A program made the position numbers and the translations under genes. Under the pieces are notes generated by a model that was not told where the DNA came from, did not search any database, and worked only from the letters and a program-made list of their open reading frames with translations. DNA of 64,000 nucleotides from Luidia sarsii (Eukaryota; Echinodermata; Asteroidea; Paxillosida; Luidiidae). The stretch spans positions 7,128,551 to 7,192,550 of the forward strand of contig OX465113.1 of NCBI GenBank assembly GCA_949987565.1. Direction: 5' to 3'. Shown piece by piece: positions 46,437 to 57,084 of this stretch (its first letter is position 1; every line of letters starts with the position of its first letter).

Positions 46437-47001
46437 TTACATTAATTTTGTCCCATTGCCCTGAGCAACTTTGAGATGGGGAAGTTGGATTGACTTTTTG
46501 TTATCACCTATCAACTCCTTTCCCTTCATGATACCAACTCCTTTCCCATCCTTTTCCAAATCATCAAAACTGTCCTCATAATAATAAGGAAATAAATTTA
46601 AGATTCCTCCATGCGTCAATTAAGTCAACTCGTACCTTCGAAAGTTTTAATGTGTTGAGAGTTTCGCGTTGGATAATATCGATGGATAGAAATTATGATC
46701 GATGCGTAATGTTTGGGTATTGTCATCGCTAGACGCTACCTGCGTGGTGGGTTTTAGTATTTATTCGCTAGTGGGTGGGTTTTTATGTTGGATATAATTG
46801 TTACTGTAGTGTGTGTTTTTTGGGGGGGAAGGACACACACGGTTTTTTTTTGCGTGAATAATGCGTTGTTAAGTCATAACTCATAATGCGTTCTTAAGTC
46901 ATGATGCGTTCTTAAGTCATTTCCTTATGTTGCTGTATCCCCTCGTTGTGATCCTCCTTGCTGACCTGTCTACGTGTGTATGTAAGTCTGTCCGTCCGTT
47001 G
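46437..47001. other. Upstream region of the PLE, 5' boundary unknown
   Basis: Contains a triplicated AATGCGTTSTTAAGTCAT word at 46858-46920. Candidate transcription start and 5' leader of the PLE could lie here, but no second terminal hammerhead-like motif is visible upstream of the coding region. Confidence 0.4.
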
Positions 47002-47084
47002 GTATGTAAGTCTACGTTCTGTGTTTGTCTCTTGTTTTTTGCTCTTACTAACATGAATAACCCAACCTGTTTCTTTCAACTTAG
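47002..47084 (+). other. Putative spliceosomal intron in PLE 5' region
   Basis: Donor-like GTATGTAAG at 47002 (a second at 46978), perfect branch-point word TACTAAC at 47046-47052, then pyrimidine tract and acceptor TTTCTTTCAACTTAG ending at 47084. PLE coding homology begins right after. PLEs are known for retaining introns through transposition; here the assignment rests on motif quality and position. Confidence 0.5.
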
Positions 47085-48113
47085 GAAACTGCAAGAAAAG
47101 GCTCTTCGGTACACTTTCCATCAAGACAACTACAACTTTTTCTCAGTCTCTCGCCTGATCCCTACTGGCTTACAGATATCTCACACCCCCAAATTGGAAA
47201 ACTCTCCCCCAACCTACAGAAAAAATGGAATCAAATTCTTTATAGTGCTTCCATTCAGCTCATCAAGGTCCTCTCTGAGCAATGTGAAATCACCCTTCAG
47301 GCTGTCCACCAGGACATTGCTAATCTGGACTCCAAACTACGCTCCAGCTGTTTTGAAAGCCAGTACAAGGATCTCAGTGATGAGATTGAGAAAGGTCTCT
47401 CTAAGTCCTCAATTCTGTTCTCACCGACAGGAGAAACAAGAAGATTGGTGGCCTTGTTGCCAAACAACGCAGACACAACCGCTTCAGACGCAGTCCCCAG
47501 TCTACATCTTTACCCCCCACTAACGCTGTTGTCAACCTTTCCTCTTCTTCTCTAACTGACGCAGAACATACGTTACTTTCCAAGGGCTTGAACTTTTGTC
47601 CCACTCCCCCCAAAATTGACCAAGTAATGTTCAGTCAAGATCTCACTGAGTATTACCGCAGACTTCGTCTGACTGAGTTCTTTTTCGATTCTGGCTCCCG
47701 TAAAGAAGAACCTTTCCGAGTAAAAAGCACCTGGGTCCCCCAAGAACCGTGTTCCAGCCCTTGAAACGTATGTGCAAGCAGTCAGTTCTCAAGTTTCCAA
47801 CTCCTCTCATCTTACCCGTAAGCCCCACGACAATCTCCCTAGGGAAGAACGTCTTGCTCTCAACACTCTACGTTCCCGCGGTGACATCATTATCAAGCCA
47901 GCAGATAAAGGGTCAGCCGTAGTAATCATGGATCGGCAAAAATATATTGATGAAGCCAATCGCCAACTCAACAATCCCCAGCACTATAAATGTCTGGACT
48001 CTAACCCCACTGGCAAATTTTCAGAGCAAATTCAGGAAGTTTTGGATGGCATGCGATCAAGTGATCATTTGAGTAAAAAAAGCTCACAGATTTCTATCAC
48101 CGATCAATTGTAG
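47085..48113 (+). pseudogene. PLE N-terminal region
   Basis: Fragments in shifting frames: RLIPTGLQISHTPK; YKDLSDEIEKGLSK; KKIGGLVAKQRRHN; LTDAEHTLLSKGLNFCPTP; then (47772-48113) REERLALNTLRSRGDIIIKP, ADKGSAVVIMD and ITDQL-stop. The CPTP and ADKGSAVV blocks are conserved in PLE polymerases ahead of the RT core. Frames change near 47450, 47760 and 48105. Confidence 0.8.
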
Positions 48114-48114
48114 A

Positions 48115-49200
48115 ACTGCCAGATTCTACCTTCTCCCGAAAATTCACAAGGCCAACAACCCAGGCAGACCCATCATCTCTGGCAATGGTTCACCTACGGA
48201 ACACATATCTCTTTTCATTGACTCTTTTCTCAAACCCTTGGTTCCCCAAATCCCCTCATACGTCCATGACACTCCCGACTTTCTGCGAAAGTTGGAAAGT
48301 GTCAAGGATCAAATTCCGACCACTGCCATAATTGGTACTATTGACGTTTCCTCTCTATACACTAACATCCCCCAGGAAGAAGGCATTCAAGCTTGCTCCT
48401 CGGCCCTGGCCAAAGGAAAACAGTCTTCTCCACCCATCTCCGACATAACCACCCTCATGAGGCTGTTGCTGGCCAAGAATAATTTCTCCTTTCTTGGCAA
48501 GCACTATCTTCAAGTGCATGGCACTGCCATGGGCACGCGCATGACTCCTTCCTTTGCATGCCTCTTCATGGGTGACCTTGAGGAACGCATGCTCAGAGAG
48601 GCTCCATGCCGTCCCTGGATTTGGTGGAGATACATAGATGACGTGTTCTTCATTTGGACTAGGGACGGTAGCAGCTTGAATGCTTTCTTTGACCATATCA
48701 ATTCCTTCCATAGGACTATCAAATTCACATGGGAGCAGTCTCTTCAACAGACCCACTTTCTGGACGTCACAGTCCGGAAAGACCTCAATACTCTCACTAC
48801 TGACTTGTATTCTAAGCCCACCGACACTCATCAATATCTCCATTCCTCCAGTTGTCACCCTAGACACTGTAAGACTGGTATAGCTTACAGCCAGGCCCTC
48901 AGATTGAGGCGCATATGTTCCAATGAGTCTGACTTTCGCCGCCATACACGTGTATTGGCCAGTAACTTGGTTACTAGAGGCTATAGTTCTCGCCAAGTGA
49001 AGAACTCCATTGCTAAAGTCTATTCCATTCCCAGAAGTTCGGCACTAAAACAAAAGCCACCAGGTCCCAAGGACAAGCCAAAGGTTCCCTTAGTTACTTC
49101 CTACCACCCTTCTCTTCCTCCTCACCTGCGTGACTTAATTGTCCGAGCAGAGGGTTCCCCCTTTGGACTCTTCACCTCCAACCAAATTTGGTACATTTAA
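48115..49200 (+). pseudogene. PLE reverse transcriptase
   Basis: Open from RFYLLPKIHK (48121) to a stop at 49200. RT motifs in order: GRPIISGNGSPTEH, GTIDVSSLYTNIPQEEG (motif A, catalytic D), GTAMGTRMTPSFACL, WRYIDDVFFIW (motif C, catalytic DD), HFLDVTV. PLE RTs are closest to telomerase and make cDNA at the nicked target. All catalytic residues are kept, but the 5' frame is disconnected and the 3' end shifts out before the endonuclease (FTSNQIWYI-stop). The frame has no ATG at its start and depends on the broken upstream region. Confidence 0.9.
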
Positions 49201-49605
49201 GTGTACCTCGAAATGCATTGTTTGCAAGACACATGTCAAGGAAATAAACTCTTTCAATGGACATTCTTCTGGAACTACCCACACGACCTATGGCTCTATC
49301 ACGTGCACTACCTCAAACATCATATACCTCATCTCTTGTAGAGTTTGTAATATTCAGTATGTTGGCGAGACCAAAAACACCCTAAAAAACGGATCTATGG
49401 CCATAGGTCTACTATCAAAACCGGTAAAACGGACACCCCTTTTGGGTATCACTTCAATCTCCCTGATCATTCGATATCAGATATGAGTGTACTGGGCATA
49501 TAATCACTTGGTCACCGTAGTAATGCTGTCCGTCTTAGCCGTGAGAAAATGCGGATGAAGCGTCTTCGGACTATTCAACCATGGTCTCAACATCCAGGAG
49601 GGTAA
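49180..49605 (+). pseudogene. PLE GIY-YIG endonuclease
   Basis: Reads TKFGTFKCTSKCIVCKTH (C-x2-C-x2-H, a zinc-finger-like motif of endonuclease-bearing PLEs), then IIYLISCRVCNIQYVGET (GIY-YIG core). A shift follows after NTL, then YHFNLPDHSISDMSVLG, a TAA, and SLGHRSNAVRLSREKMRMKR in frame with the end QHPGG. A one-base offset from the RT frame near 49195 separates the two domains. Confidence 0.85.
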
Positions 49606-49885
49606 TGACTAACACCATGCAGCTTTCTGATAATCCTTTTTTTGTGTTCAGTCCTTCACACTTCTCTCTTTGATCTTTCCCCCTCTTGTCACTAATCCCT
49701 ACCCTACTCCTTGCCCTTCTCTTTGATCTTTCCCCCTCCTCTCACTAATCCCTACCCTACCCCTTGCCCTTCCCTTTGATCTCTCCCTACCAGCTTCACT
49801 CTTTGTCCTTTGTTTCTCATCCGTGTCCTATTCACTCTCTCCCCCTTCCTTCGTGTACATGTATCTGTTTTGTCCTTGTCACTCT

Positions 49886-49924
49886 GCCTTTGAGAAAGGT
49901 CCTGCTAGGATCGAAACGTCAGGC
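49886..49924 (+). ncRNA. Hammerhead-ribozyme-like PLE 3' terminus
   Basis: Can fold as stem I GCCU(49886-49889)/AGGC(49921-49924), stem II GGUCC(49898-49902)/GGAUC(49908-49912) with loop UGCUA, and conserved GAAA at 49913. The GUC cleavage triplet ends at 49920. Stem III would be only the self-complementary ACGU (49916-49919), the arrangement reported for PLE hammerheads that act as dimers. The CUGANGA segment is replaced by UUGAGAAA, so catalysis is doubtful. The other main 3' ends in this window share this sequence. Confidence 0.5.
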
Positions 49925-49945
49925 CCACTAAATTTTAAGAATATT

Positions 49946-50213
49946 GCGTTGTGGGATTTTTACGTTGTTTCAAGAATGCTTTGCCTATGCATATCAATTT
50001 GGTTAATTTCATGCTTTTATCTGAAATTTTTCCATGAATTTTTGTCATTATTTATCATTATTGATTGTATTATTTTCGTTACTTTTGTGTTTTTTTTTCT
50101 AAATTGTTTCCAATAAATTTTATTTCACTAAAATTGTTGTACCGGTTTATTTTCCTATGTGTATTATTATTATTATTTTTAATTGAATGAACTACCGTTT
50201 ATAAAATAAAATG
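49946..50213. other. Unannotated AT-rich interval
   Basis: AATAAA at about 50112 (plus), TATTATTATT tract at 50163-50180. No gene seen. Confidence 0.5.
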
Positions 50214-50219
50214 TTTATT
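50214..50219 (-). terminator. AATAAA polyadenylation signal
   Basis: AATAAA on minus, 12 nt beyond the histone-type stem-loop at 50232-50247. The PHD/MULE-type transcript therefore has both classes of 3' end signal. Confidence 0.5.
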
Positions 50220-50231
50220 GAAGTTTGTGTT

Positions 50232-50247
50232 GGCCCTGAAAAGAGCC
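50232..50247 (-). terminator. Histone-type mRNA 3' stem-loop
   Basis: Minus strand reads GGCTCT TTTC AGGGCC: six base pairs (one U-G) and the UUUC tetraloop of the replication-dependent histone element bound by SLBP. It is preceded by CCCAAC and followed by AACACA, close to the usual flanks. It lies about 25 nt after the stop codon of the MULE-type frame, the normal spacing in histone mRNAs. No histone coding sequence is present. Confidence 0.75.
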
Positions 50248-50254
50248 GTTGGGT

Positions 50255-51279
50255 TTATATTCTTGAAGCGGCTAAACTGGACCATTGAAATAGCTGCAAG
50301 TGGAGAGGATCCCGGAAGTCGTCAACTCGCCAGAATTGGAGCTGTCCCACGCCTGGAAGACTATCCCCGGTAGCTGCTGGTATTTCTTGCACTGAAAGCG
50401 ACACATCTTGAGTTCTTTTATCAATCTCATCTGCACTGATACCATTTTGGACTCGTCGAAGAGCAGCTGTACTAGCTTGTGCATGTGCAGTCCGTGGCGA
50501 CCTGCTTGTAGTTCATGCGCCGATGCCACCCCTCGACATCGTTGTTTGTGCGAATACTCCGCATGAAGACTGACCAGCTCCCAGGGCCCCACATGCTGCT
50601 GTCTACCCACGTGCCCTCCACGTATTGGCAGAGCTGAACCAAAGCAGGGTGGATGTGTGCCTTGTGTCTACCGTGGCGAAAAGATTCTTCATGTTGGAGA
50701 ACTGAAACTGGACACCGGCGATCCTTGCCACGCATGCTACAAACCCACGACTAAAATGGAGAGGATGGATCCTTTTTCCATTTTCGTGTGTATGTATAGC
50801 CGAGTGAGTCCACAAGAATCGTATTCCCACGCTGCGTGCCGCTGTCTGTCTCTTGGAAAGTGACAACACTTTCCTCTCCGATGCCTTCGATGATTTAAGG
50901 AAGTGATCTTACTTGTACACTGTCCTCGACAATCGGCTAGGGAACACTGAAATTGGCGGTGCAATGGAAGGAGTCAACCTCGTCCACTGCCGCCGTCTCC
51001 TCTGCCTGGGCCTAACGTCATATTTGGAAGTAGCATGGTCGGAGTCGTACTCCTCCATTACCACATCTTCCTCCGACGCAGGAACAAACTGGGTGCTCTC
51101 AACACTGCATAAGTCGCAGTGCCAAATGTCCTCCTCGGTCATTCGCTCGTACAGCTCCGGTGAAATACCCGTGTTGCAGATGTGATGCTGCCAACGATTA
51201 CAGGTATCGCACTGCAACCCATGCTGGTTCACCCGAACAGCCTTCACACACACACCACGTAAGGATACTTGGGCGCCAT
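50255..51279 (-). pseudogene. PHD-finger / MULE-associated transposon gene remnant
   Basis: Minus strand. The 5' exon (51279 to 50913) has ATG at 51279 (MAPKYPYVV). After a short GT-repeat slip it reads VKAVRVNQHGLQCDTCNRWQ, HHICNTGIS and DIWHCDLC, a PHD-type zinc finger. It is followed by an acidic and then an RQRRRRQW basic stretch and a splice donor (GTAAGAT at 50912). The 3' part has LVQLCQYVEGTWVDSS, FMRSIRTNNDVEGWHRRMN, then after a one-base shift GLHMHKLVQLLFDESK and FQAWDSSNSGELTTSG, ending in TAG near 50273. The TNNDVEGWHRR block is the C-terminal region of PHD/FLYWCH-MULE transposase genes common in invertebrates. The DDE core between them is missing. Confidence 0.75.
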
Positions 51280-51362
51280 CTTAAGCTTGAATATTGTTGC
51301 TGAACCTTGATGTTGAATCTTGATCTGGGATCATGAGACATCGTTTCCAGAAATGTCGAAGC

Positions 51363-51370
51363 TTTATATA
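51363..51370 (-). promoter_or_regulatory. TATA box of the PHD/MULE-type gene
   Basis: TATATAAA on minus, 84 nt upstream of the ATG at 51279. TATA box, short leader, intact start and histone-type 3' loop together give this remnant the architecture of a compact histone-like transcription unit. Confidence 0.5.
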
Positions 51371-51457
51371 GTATTCTGGACATGCTCAGTTATCCGTCAA
51401 CCCCAATTTCTATAGCTTACACACAATGATGCGTGAAAATTGGCCCATAGTGTGACC

Positions 51458-51575
51458 GCGAGTGACGTCGGCGACATCACAGAGACTCCAGTAATAGCGG
51501 CTATAATCACTGCATTTAACAATTGGGCATCAAGTTTGGTCATGAGTGACGTCGGCGACATCACAAAGGTTCCAG
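51458..51575. repeat. Direct repeat of GAGTGACGTCGGCGACATCAC
   Basis: The 21 bp word occurs at about 51460 and 51553, followed each time by ARAGRYTCCAGTA. Each holds a TGACGTC (CRE/ATF-type) core. The pair sits about 90-190 bp upstream of the TATA box at 51363, so it could be promoter-proximal. Confidence 0.65.
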
Positions 51576-51599
51576 TAGTGGCGGCACTCGCGAGTTGTA

Positions 51600-53385
51600 C
51601 TGCCAGGGTTTTGGCTGTAAAAATGCCATCTGGAAAATGCTGGAAAAAACTTTCCATGAGCAATTCCCAATATAATCGAAAGGATGTGAATGTGACTGAA
51701 TGTGAATGTAGCGATCACTTCACCTCCATGCTTTACCGAGGAGGATTGGAAGGAGGACTTGCGGGCCAAAATTACCGCCTCGACAGCTTCAAGAATTTGT
51801 TAATTGTTTTCGTTTCGGTCCCAGCGTGAATGTTTACTTATTGACTGTCTTATAGACTAGATAAATATGAAACGTTTGATTAATAATTAAAACTGCTAAT
51901 CAACTAACTAACCAAAGTACAAGTCTCATTACATACTAAATTTATCAAGGACATAATAAAATACTAACATTGTCAAGGACGTTTTGTATCTGATCCAAAG
52001 TTTGTAATATTATATTATAGCAAGCTGTAGAGAGGGACTAAAGTGGGGTTTCTTACATTTTGGTTAAAATCTTTTATTAAAACAATTGCGACTCAAAACG
52101 ATTTTGAACAAATGCAAACAGTCAATACACCTGTAATTTAAGTATTTCCTTTACTGTGGTTTTATTTATTATCAACTTCCAAATCAACTCATTTGTACAA
52201 ACACAAAATTCATATATGAAATTATAGAAATAAACTCGGCTGGTTTTTTATTTCTTAATTCTTAGGGGAAACATTGACCTCCTGAAAAGGTCTTTCACTC
52301 GTAGATAATATCTGAGCAAACTCCTAAGACTCCATACTCATGAAATCCATGCGATTATCATTATTTTTTTAAAGAATTCAATTATGTTTAAAAACCTCAC
52401 ACTTTTCACATATACACAAGCAGTTATTGTTTCAATGTTTTCAACAATAACATCCAACATCCAAAAGAACAAGATTATTTACAATTTCTGAGGGCCCTAC
52501 CAAAGGTCTGGGTGACTATAAGGGGGTTGAAAACAGGTTTGTCAAATGCCTGGTTAAATCTTATTCTAATACAATTCTATATGGGCGGCCAAAAGGGCCA
52601 AAATTAAAAATAAATTTATGAAACCAAAGAAAAAAATTCCAAATGACAAAATAGTTAAGAGGATGAACACATGAGAAGAAATAAAATTCAAAGACATCAG
52701 AAACATAAAGAGAACAACGTCTTATGTTTAAAGACAAACTCAAACAAATTCAATATCAAACTCAACATCTTAAAGGACAAAAGGACAAATTTATATCGGG
52801 ACAAACTTACAAAAGGACAAACTCAAAATCAAACAACCAAAGAACTAACGAAAGTCTACTATGGACAGCACAAAAACTCAGAGGACAACCACACGCGCAA
52901 AGGACGTTTTCACAAACGAACTAAGGACAGCTAGAAATGAACTAACTGATGTTGAACGCGCGCTTGGGGCGTCATACTGTATGAGACTTGACCAAAGACA
53001 AGTATGATATAGAAAACTATACTTAACGTTTTCAAAATGAAAGCTTAGGCTCGGGCTCAGTAGAACCACAGAGTTTTTGGTCAAATTTAGAGTTCCTAAC
53101 TGCTGGTCTGACTTGAGGAATTAATGGATATTTACAGTGTACTTTCAACAGTCTATCCATAAGGGCATAAGTGTATCAACTCAGAATGGCCTTGGCAACA
53201 AAGGAGGTCATAAACAGTACAGGTACCATGCAAATGTTTGTGCTGTTTGTATGAGCTTGGTATTAGAAATGGAAGGAAACACTGTTCAACAAGATCGGAC
53301 TAGACCACTAGACCATAGAGCTCTATTAATGAACATTGCAGAGAACATTCCCAGCGTTCAACATCAGTTAGTTCATACCGCCGGA
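51600..53385. other. Unannotated AT-rich interval
   Basis: Short frames only. AGGACAAA/GGACAAACT words are clustered at 52770-52900. A 107-codon frame at 53137-53457 (plus) resembles nothing I know and runs into the repeat that follows. No gene supported. Confidence 0.5.
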
Positions 53386-54315
53386 AAAGCTATTGTTTTT
53401 GTTCTGATTTGTTCTTCTTCTCCTTGTCGCCAAAGTGCCATAGACTTTGGCCATTGAACAAACTTGGATTTGCGTCAAACTTGGTAAATGCATAGAACTG
53501 TTGCTAAAATTTCTCCTAACAACCTCGATATCACCATGACGTCATCACGTTTCATGTGACAGCGCTTTAACAGGGCAAATTTCAAACGCCGTTATTAGCT
53601 AAAGTACAAGTTCCGATGGATCCTCTTTTGCACTATATCTAAGTTGGGAAAAGGTGTATCAAAAATCATGCCACCATTTGAGTGTGACGCCATCTCATGA
53701 ATATTAATGAGGTCACAAAAAATTCAAATGTTCACATTCAATTGAGCATATGACTAAAGCTGCAAGACTTTTTAATTTTTCTTTTAAATCTATTGGGAAT
53801 ATCGTTTAGGAACACCTTTCGGGGCCAAAATGACATTACGCAATCATGACGTCATCAAAATGCGAATTTTTAAAACACATATAAGCCTTTGGCCAATGAC
53901 CTTGAAACTCGGTGGGCAGCTAGATATTGAACCACACATTGAAAATCTTAAGTTTGGGATCAATCAGTCATTGTTTCAAATTATTATGAATTTTTGAATA
54001 TTATTATCATCAAGTCCCATAGACTTTGTGCACAAAATATGTGCGTGCATTCTGGGGTAGGATTGGAAAGTATGGGTTCTACATTTGGCATGTATCTATG
54101 TTGGCAAAAGATGGACCCAAAAATAGTCATCTTGCGATTGAAATGTCATCTTAGGAATATTAATGAGGTCATGAACTTTTCAGATTTTCACATTCAATTT
54201 AGCATATTTGGCCAAAACAGCGAGATGCATAATGTGAATGGACATTTAATCGATTTGATTTTCTATGCGGAAAAGCCCTATGCTCTGTTGCAAACAGACA
54301 AGAAGCTCTAGTTTA
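53386..54315 (-). repeat. Repeat family E, copy 1 (reverse)
   Basis: Reverse complement of the unit at 59797-60598. Shared blocks: CATAGACTTTGTGCACAAAATATG, CATGACGTCATC (53538, 53848), CTCATGAATATTAATGAGGTCA, TAAGTTGGGAAAAGGTGTAT. More diverged than the pair at 60 kb. Confidence 0.8.
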
Positions 54316-54814
54316 TCCTTTGGTTTGTTTCTTTGTATCAAATTAAAATTATTTTTTATTGTGGCCGCCCATAATTCTAACCTTGATAAGCAGGAAATAA
54401 ACAGTAACCAAAATGACAAAATGTATCCCTTTGTTACTTACAAGTACTTAGACAAATTCTTGTAATTAGCTCCTATAATACAGCAAAATTCTTTTAAATA
54501 TTTCAAATTTGTCAGACAAGTTAAAGTGCAATGATAATGCAAAACCAGAAGTACCAGCCGGCTAAAATTAAAAAGGATTGACAATGTACATATTATATAA
54601 ATGAGAGAAGTAGAGAAATGTAACATTTTATTCAAGGAGTCTCTGAAATCATGAACTGTGAAATAATTTTTAACACTACAAAGTCACTTCTCCTGATTAT
54701 CGTCTGTTCAGAAGTATGAAAAAATGGAAATAATACAATGCATTTAAATGATCTTATTGTGAATGACATTAATTTCTAAGAATATAAAAATAAGTCGCAT
54801 AAGTAAATGTATCA
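54316..54814. other. Unannotated interval
   Basis: AT-rich, no recognisable feature. Confidence 0.5.
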
Positions 54815-55325
54815 ACTAGAGATTTATGTCTGTTTGCAAAAAAACAAAACGCTTGTCCACATCTGGTTCTCTTACCCCCCCCCCCAAAAAAAAGTCATTA
54901 ACACGATTTGAACTACTGCCATTCATGCGAACATTTCGTGCACAAAGTCTAGGGGACTTGATAAAAAATATTTAAAAATTCATAATAGTTTGAAACAGTT
55001 CTTAATCGGAGCCAACCGTTCAGATTTGATGGACATGTTTGGATACACCTTTTCTCAACTTAAATAAATTGCAAAATAGAACCCAATGGAACTTGAATTT
55101 TTTGCTAATAATGGAGTTTGAAATTTGCCCCTTTAAAGCCCTGACATAAAGTTACTAGGATCTGTTTCAGTATGGGCTGTATGCATTTGCCAAGATTGAT
55201 TAAAACCCATGTGTTCAATGGCAAAAATGCCTTCCACAACTACTTTAAGGGATTTTTCAGAGAAGAAAAAAAATAAAAAGCAGAACAATAACAACAGTTT
55301 TTGCGTTTCACGGCAGAAAAGCTAA
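54815..55325 (+). repeat. Repeat family E, copy 2 (internally deleted)
   Basis: Starts CAACTAGAGATTTATGTCTG as in 59797 and ends GCAGAAAAGCTAA. Most of the middle with the TGACGTCA sites is missing. The T-arm-like block is decayed to ACGATTTGAACTAC. Confidence 0.75.
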
Positions 55326-55489
55326 CATTTTTTTCCTGCAGTCAGTTTCCGTGCTTCTACCAGCTTGTTTATCATGACGATAAAGAGACATGTTGACGTT
55401 CGCATGAAAGTAAAGGCAGGCGATTACATTTTTGAATGCTATGAATGCTATTGAAAGGGAGTGAATGGGACGTGCATGACAAAGGATTG

Positions 55490-56480
55490 GGTGGTGGTCA
55501 GGTGGGATCAAAGGGAAGGGTAATGATAATGAGTAGGGTAGGGGTATAGTGAGCAGAGGGGAAAAGATCAAAGGGAAAGAATCAATGAGAGAAGTGGGGG
55601 AATGAAAACTATAAAAATAAATTGTAAAAATCAAGGTGTTAATCATTCTCCTTCTGGATGTTGAGGCCATCTGGATGAATTGTCTGAAAAGGCGCCATCC
55701 ACATTTTCTCCGATCTCAGATGGACGGCATCGCTATGGTGACTAAGGGATTCTATGCCCAGCACACTCATATCTGATATCGAATGATTGGGGAGATTTAA
55801 GTGACCCCTACAGGGGTGTTCGATTAACCAGTTTGAAATGCAGAACTATGGCCATAGACTCGTTTTTGAGTGTTTTTGGTTTTGCCAACATATTAAACAT
55901 TTTACAGGAGATGGGGTACCGGTATATAATGTTTGAGGTTGTGCATGTAATAGTGCCATAGATCTTGTTGATTGTGCCAAAGGCATTGAAAGAGTCTGGA
56001 TATGGGTCTTGCAAACAATTAATTTTGAGGTACATATACATGTAAACTATGTCAAATAGGAGGTGATGTGTTCTTAGGAACAGAATGGACTTTGGCGAAG
56101 GAAGATAGTGATGGAGATTGAATGATGATTGATGGAGATATGGTATGAAGATATTGATGTCAGCGGGCTTCGAATACAAGTCAATATCAGCGTGTTTTTG
56201 TCGTTTCCAAAAGGTGACATCCATCAAGTTCTCCTGGTGAATTGAGTTTATGTGAAGGAGTTTATGTGGTCAATGAAAGCATTACGGCTGCAGCTGTCCC
56301 TTGTCCACATGAAGAAAATGCCATCTATGTATCTCCACCAAATGGTGCATCTATTTATCTCCATGAAATGGGGCTGCACCGAGCGTATGCTCTTCAAGAT
56401 CACAAATGGAGAGTGAAGGAAAGGAAAGAAACATGCAGGTGCCCATAAGAGTGCCGTGTATCTGGAGACAGTATTTATCA
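55490..56480 (-). mobile_element. Older, divergent PLE fragment
   Basis: Minus strand homologous to the PLE 3' half but clearly diverged: WWRYIDGIFFMWTRDS (YIDD altered to YIDG), AFIDHINSF, MMDVTFWKRQKHADIDLYSK, and a decayed endonuclease region (ITCTTSNIIYR). A 3' untranslated tract similar to the duplicated unit is at 55500-55600. It lacks a clear terminal motif. It is joined head-to-head to the plus-strand PLE end at 56570. Confidence 0.7.
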
Positions 56481-56569
56481 TGTAATAACATTTCTTGATT
56501 AACAGTTTTATGAGGGGGGCTTGGTCAGGTATAGGAGTCTGCTGGGCTGTCTGTTCACTTTTTGTGAAG

Positions 56570-57014
56570 CATTACTACATTTTTGTGTAGTAATGCTGTC
56601 CGTCTTAGCCGTGAGAAAATGTGGATGAAGCGTCTTCGGACTATTCAACCACATGGTCTCAACATCCAGGAGGGTAATGACTAACACCATGCAGCTTTCT
56701 GATAATCCTTCTTTTGTGTTCAGTCTTTCACACTTCTCTCTTTGATCTTTTCCCCCTATTGTCACTAATCCCTACCCCACTCCTTGCCCTTCTCTTTGAT
56801 CTTTCCCCCTCCTCTCACTAATCCCTACCCTACCCCTTGCCCTTCCCTTTGATCTCTCCCTACCAGCTTCACTCTTTGTCCTCTGTTTCTCATCCGTGTC
56901 CTATTCACTCTCTCCCCCTGCCTTCGTGTACATGTATCTGTTTTGTCCTTGTCACTCTGCCTTTGAGAAAGGTCCTGCTAGGATCGAAACGTCAGGCCCA
57001 CTAAATTTTAGATT
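56570..57014 (+). mobile_element. 5'-truncated PLE 3' end
   Basis: Starts at GTAGTAATGCTGTCCGTC, matches 49515-49940, ends CCCACTAAATTTTA. Much closer to the 47-50 kb element than its minus-strand neighbour is, so it inserted later into or beside it. Confidence 0.85.
56959..56997 (+). ncRNA. Hammerhead-ribozyme-like PLE terminus
   Basis: Identical over the 39 nt to 49886-49924. Confidence 0.45.
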
Positions 57015-57084
57015 TACTTTTTGGTAATTTTAGTCAGTAAGCAGTTTGCAACATTTTTGTATATCACTTTTTGTGAGGTTAGAG

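Larger units (their letters stand above)
47002..49945 (+). mobile_element. Near-complete Penelope-like element
   Basis: N-terminal region, RT, C-terminal GIY-YIG endonuclease, 3' untranslated region with a ~54 bp pyrimidine-rich tandem duplication (49665-49780), hammerhead-like terminus and tail CCCACTAAATTTTA. Coding remnants: RKLQEKALRYTFHQDNYNFF, LTDAEHTLLSKGLNFCPTP, FYLLPKIHK and YIDDVFFIW. At least four frameshifts make it a pseudogene. Other copies in the window (7.6, 16.9, 56.6, 57.1 kb, and fragments at 60.7 and 61.8 kb) are shorter. Confidence 0.9.

Noticed and set aside
48355..48996. 213-codon minus-strand frame
   Set aside because: Antisense shadow of the PLE reverse transcriptase.
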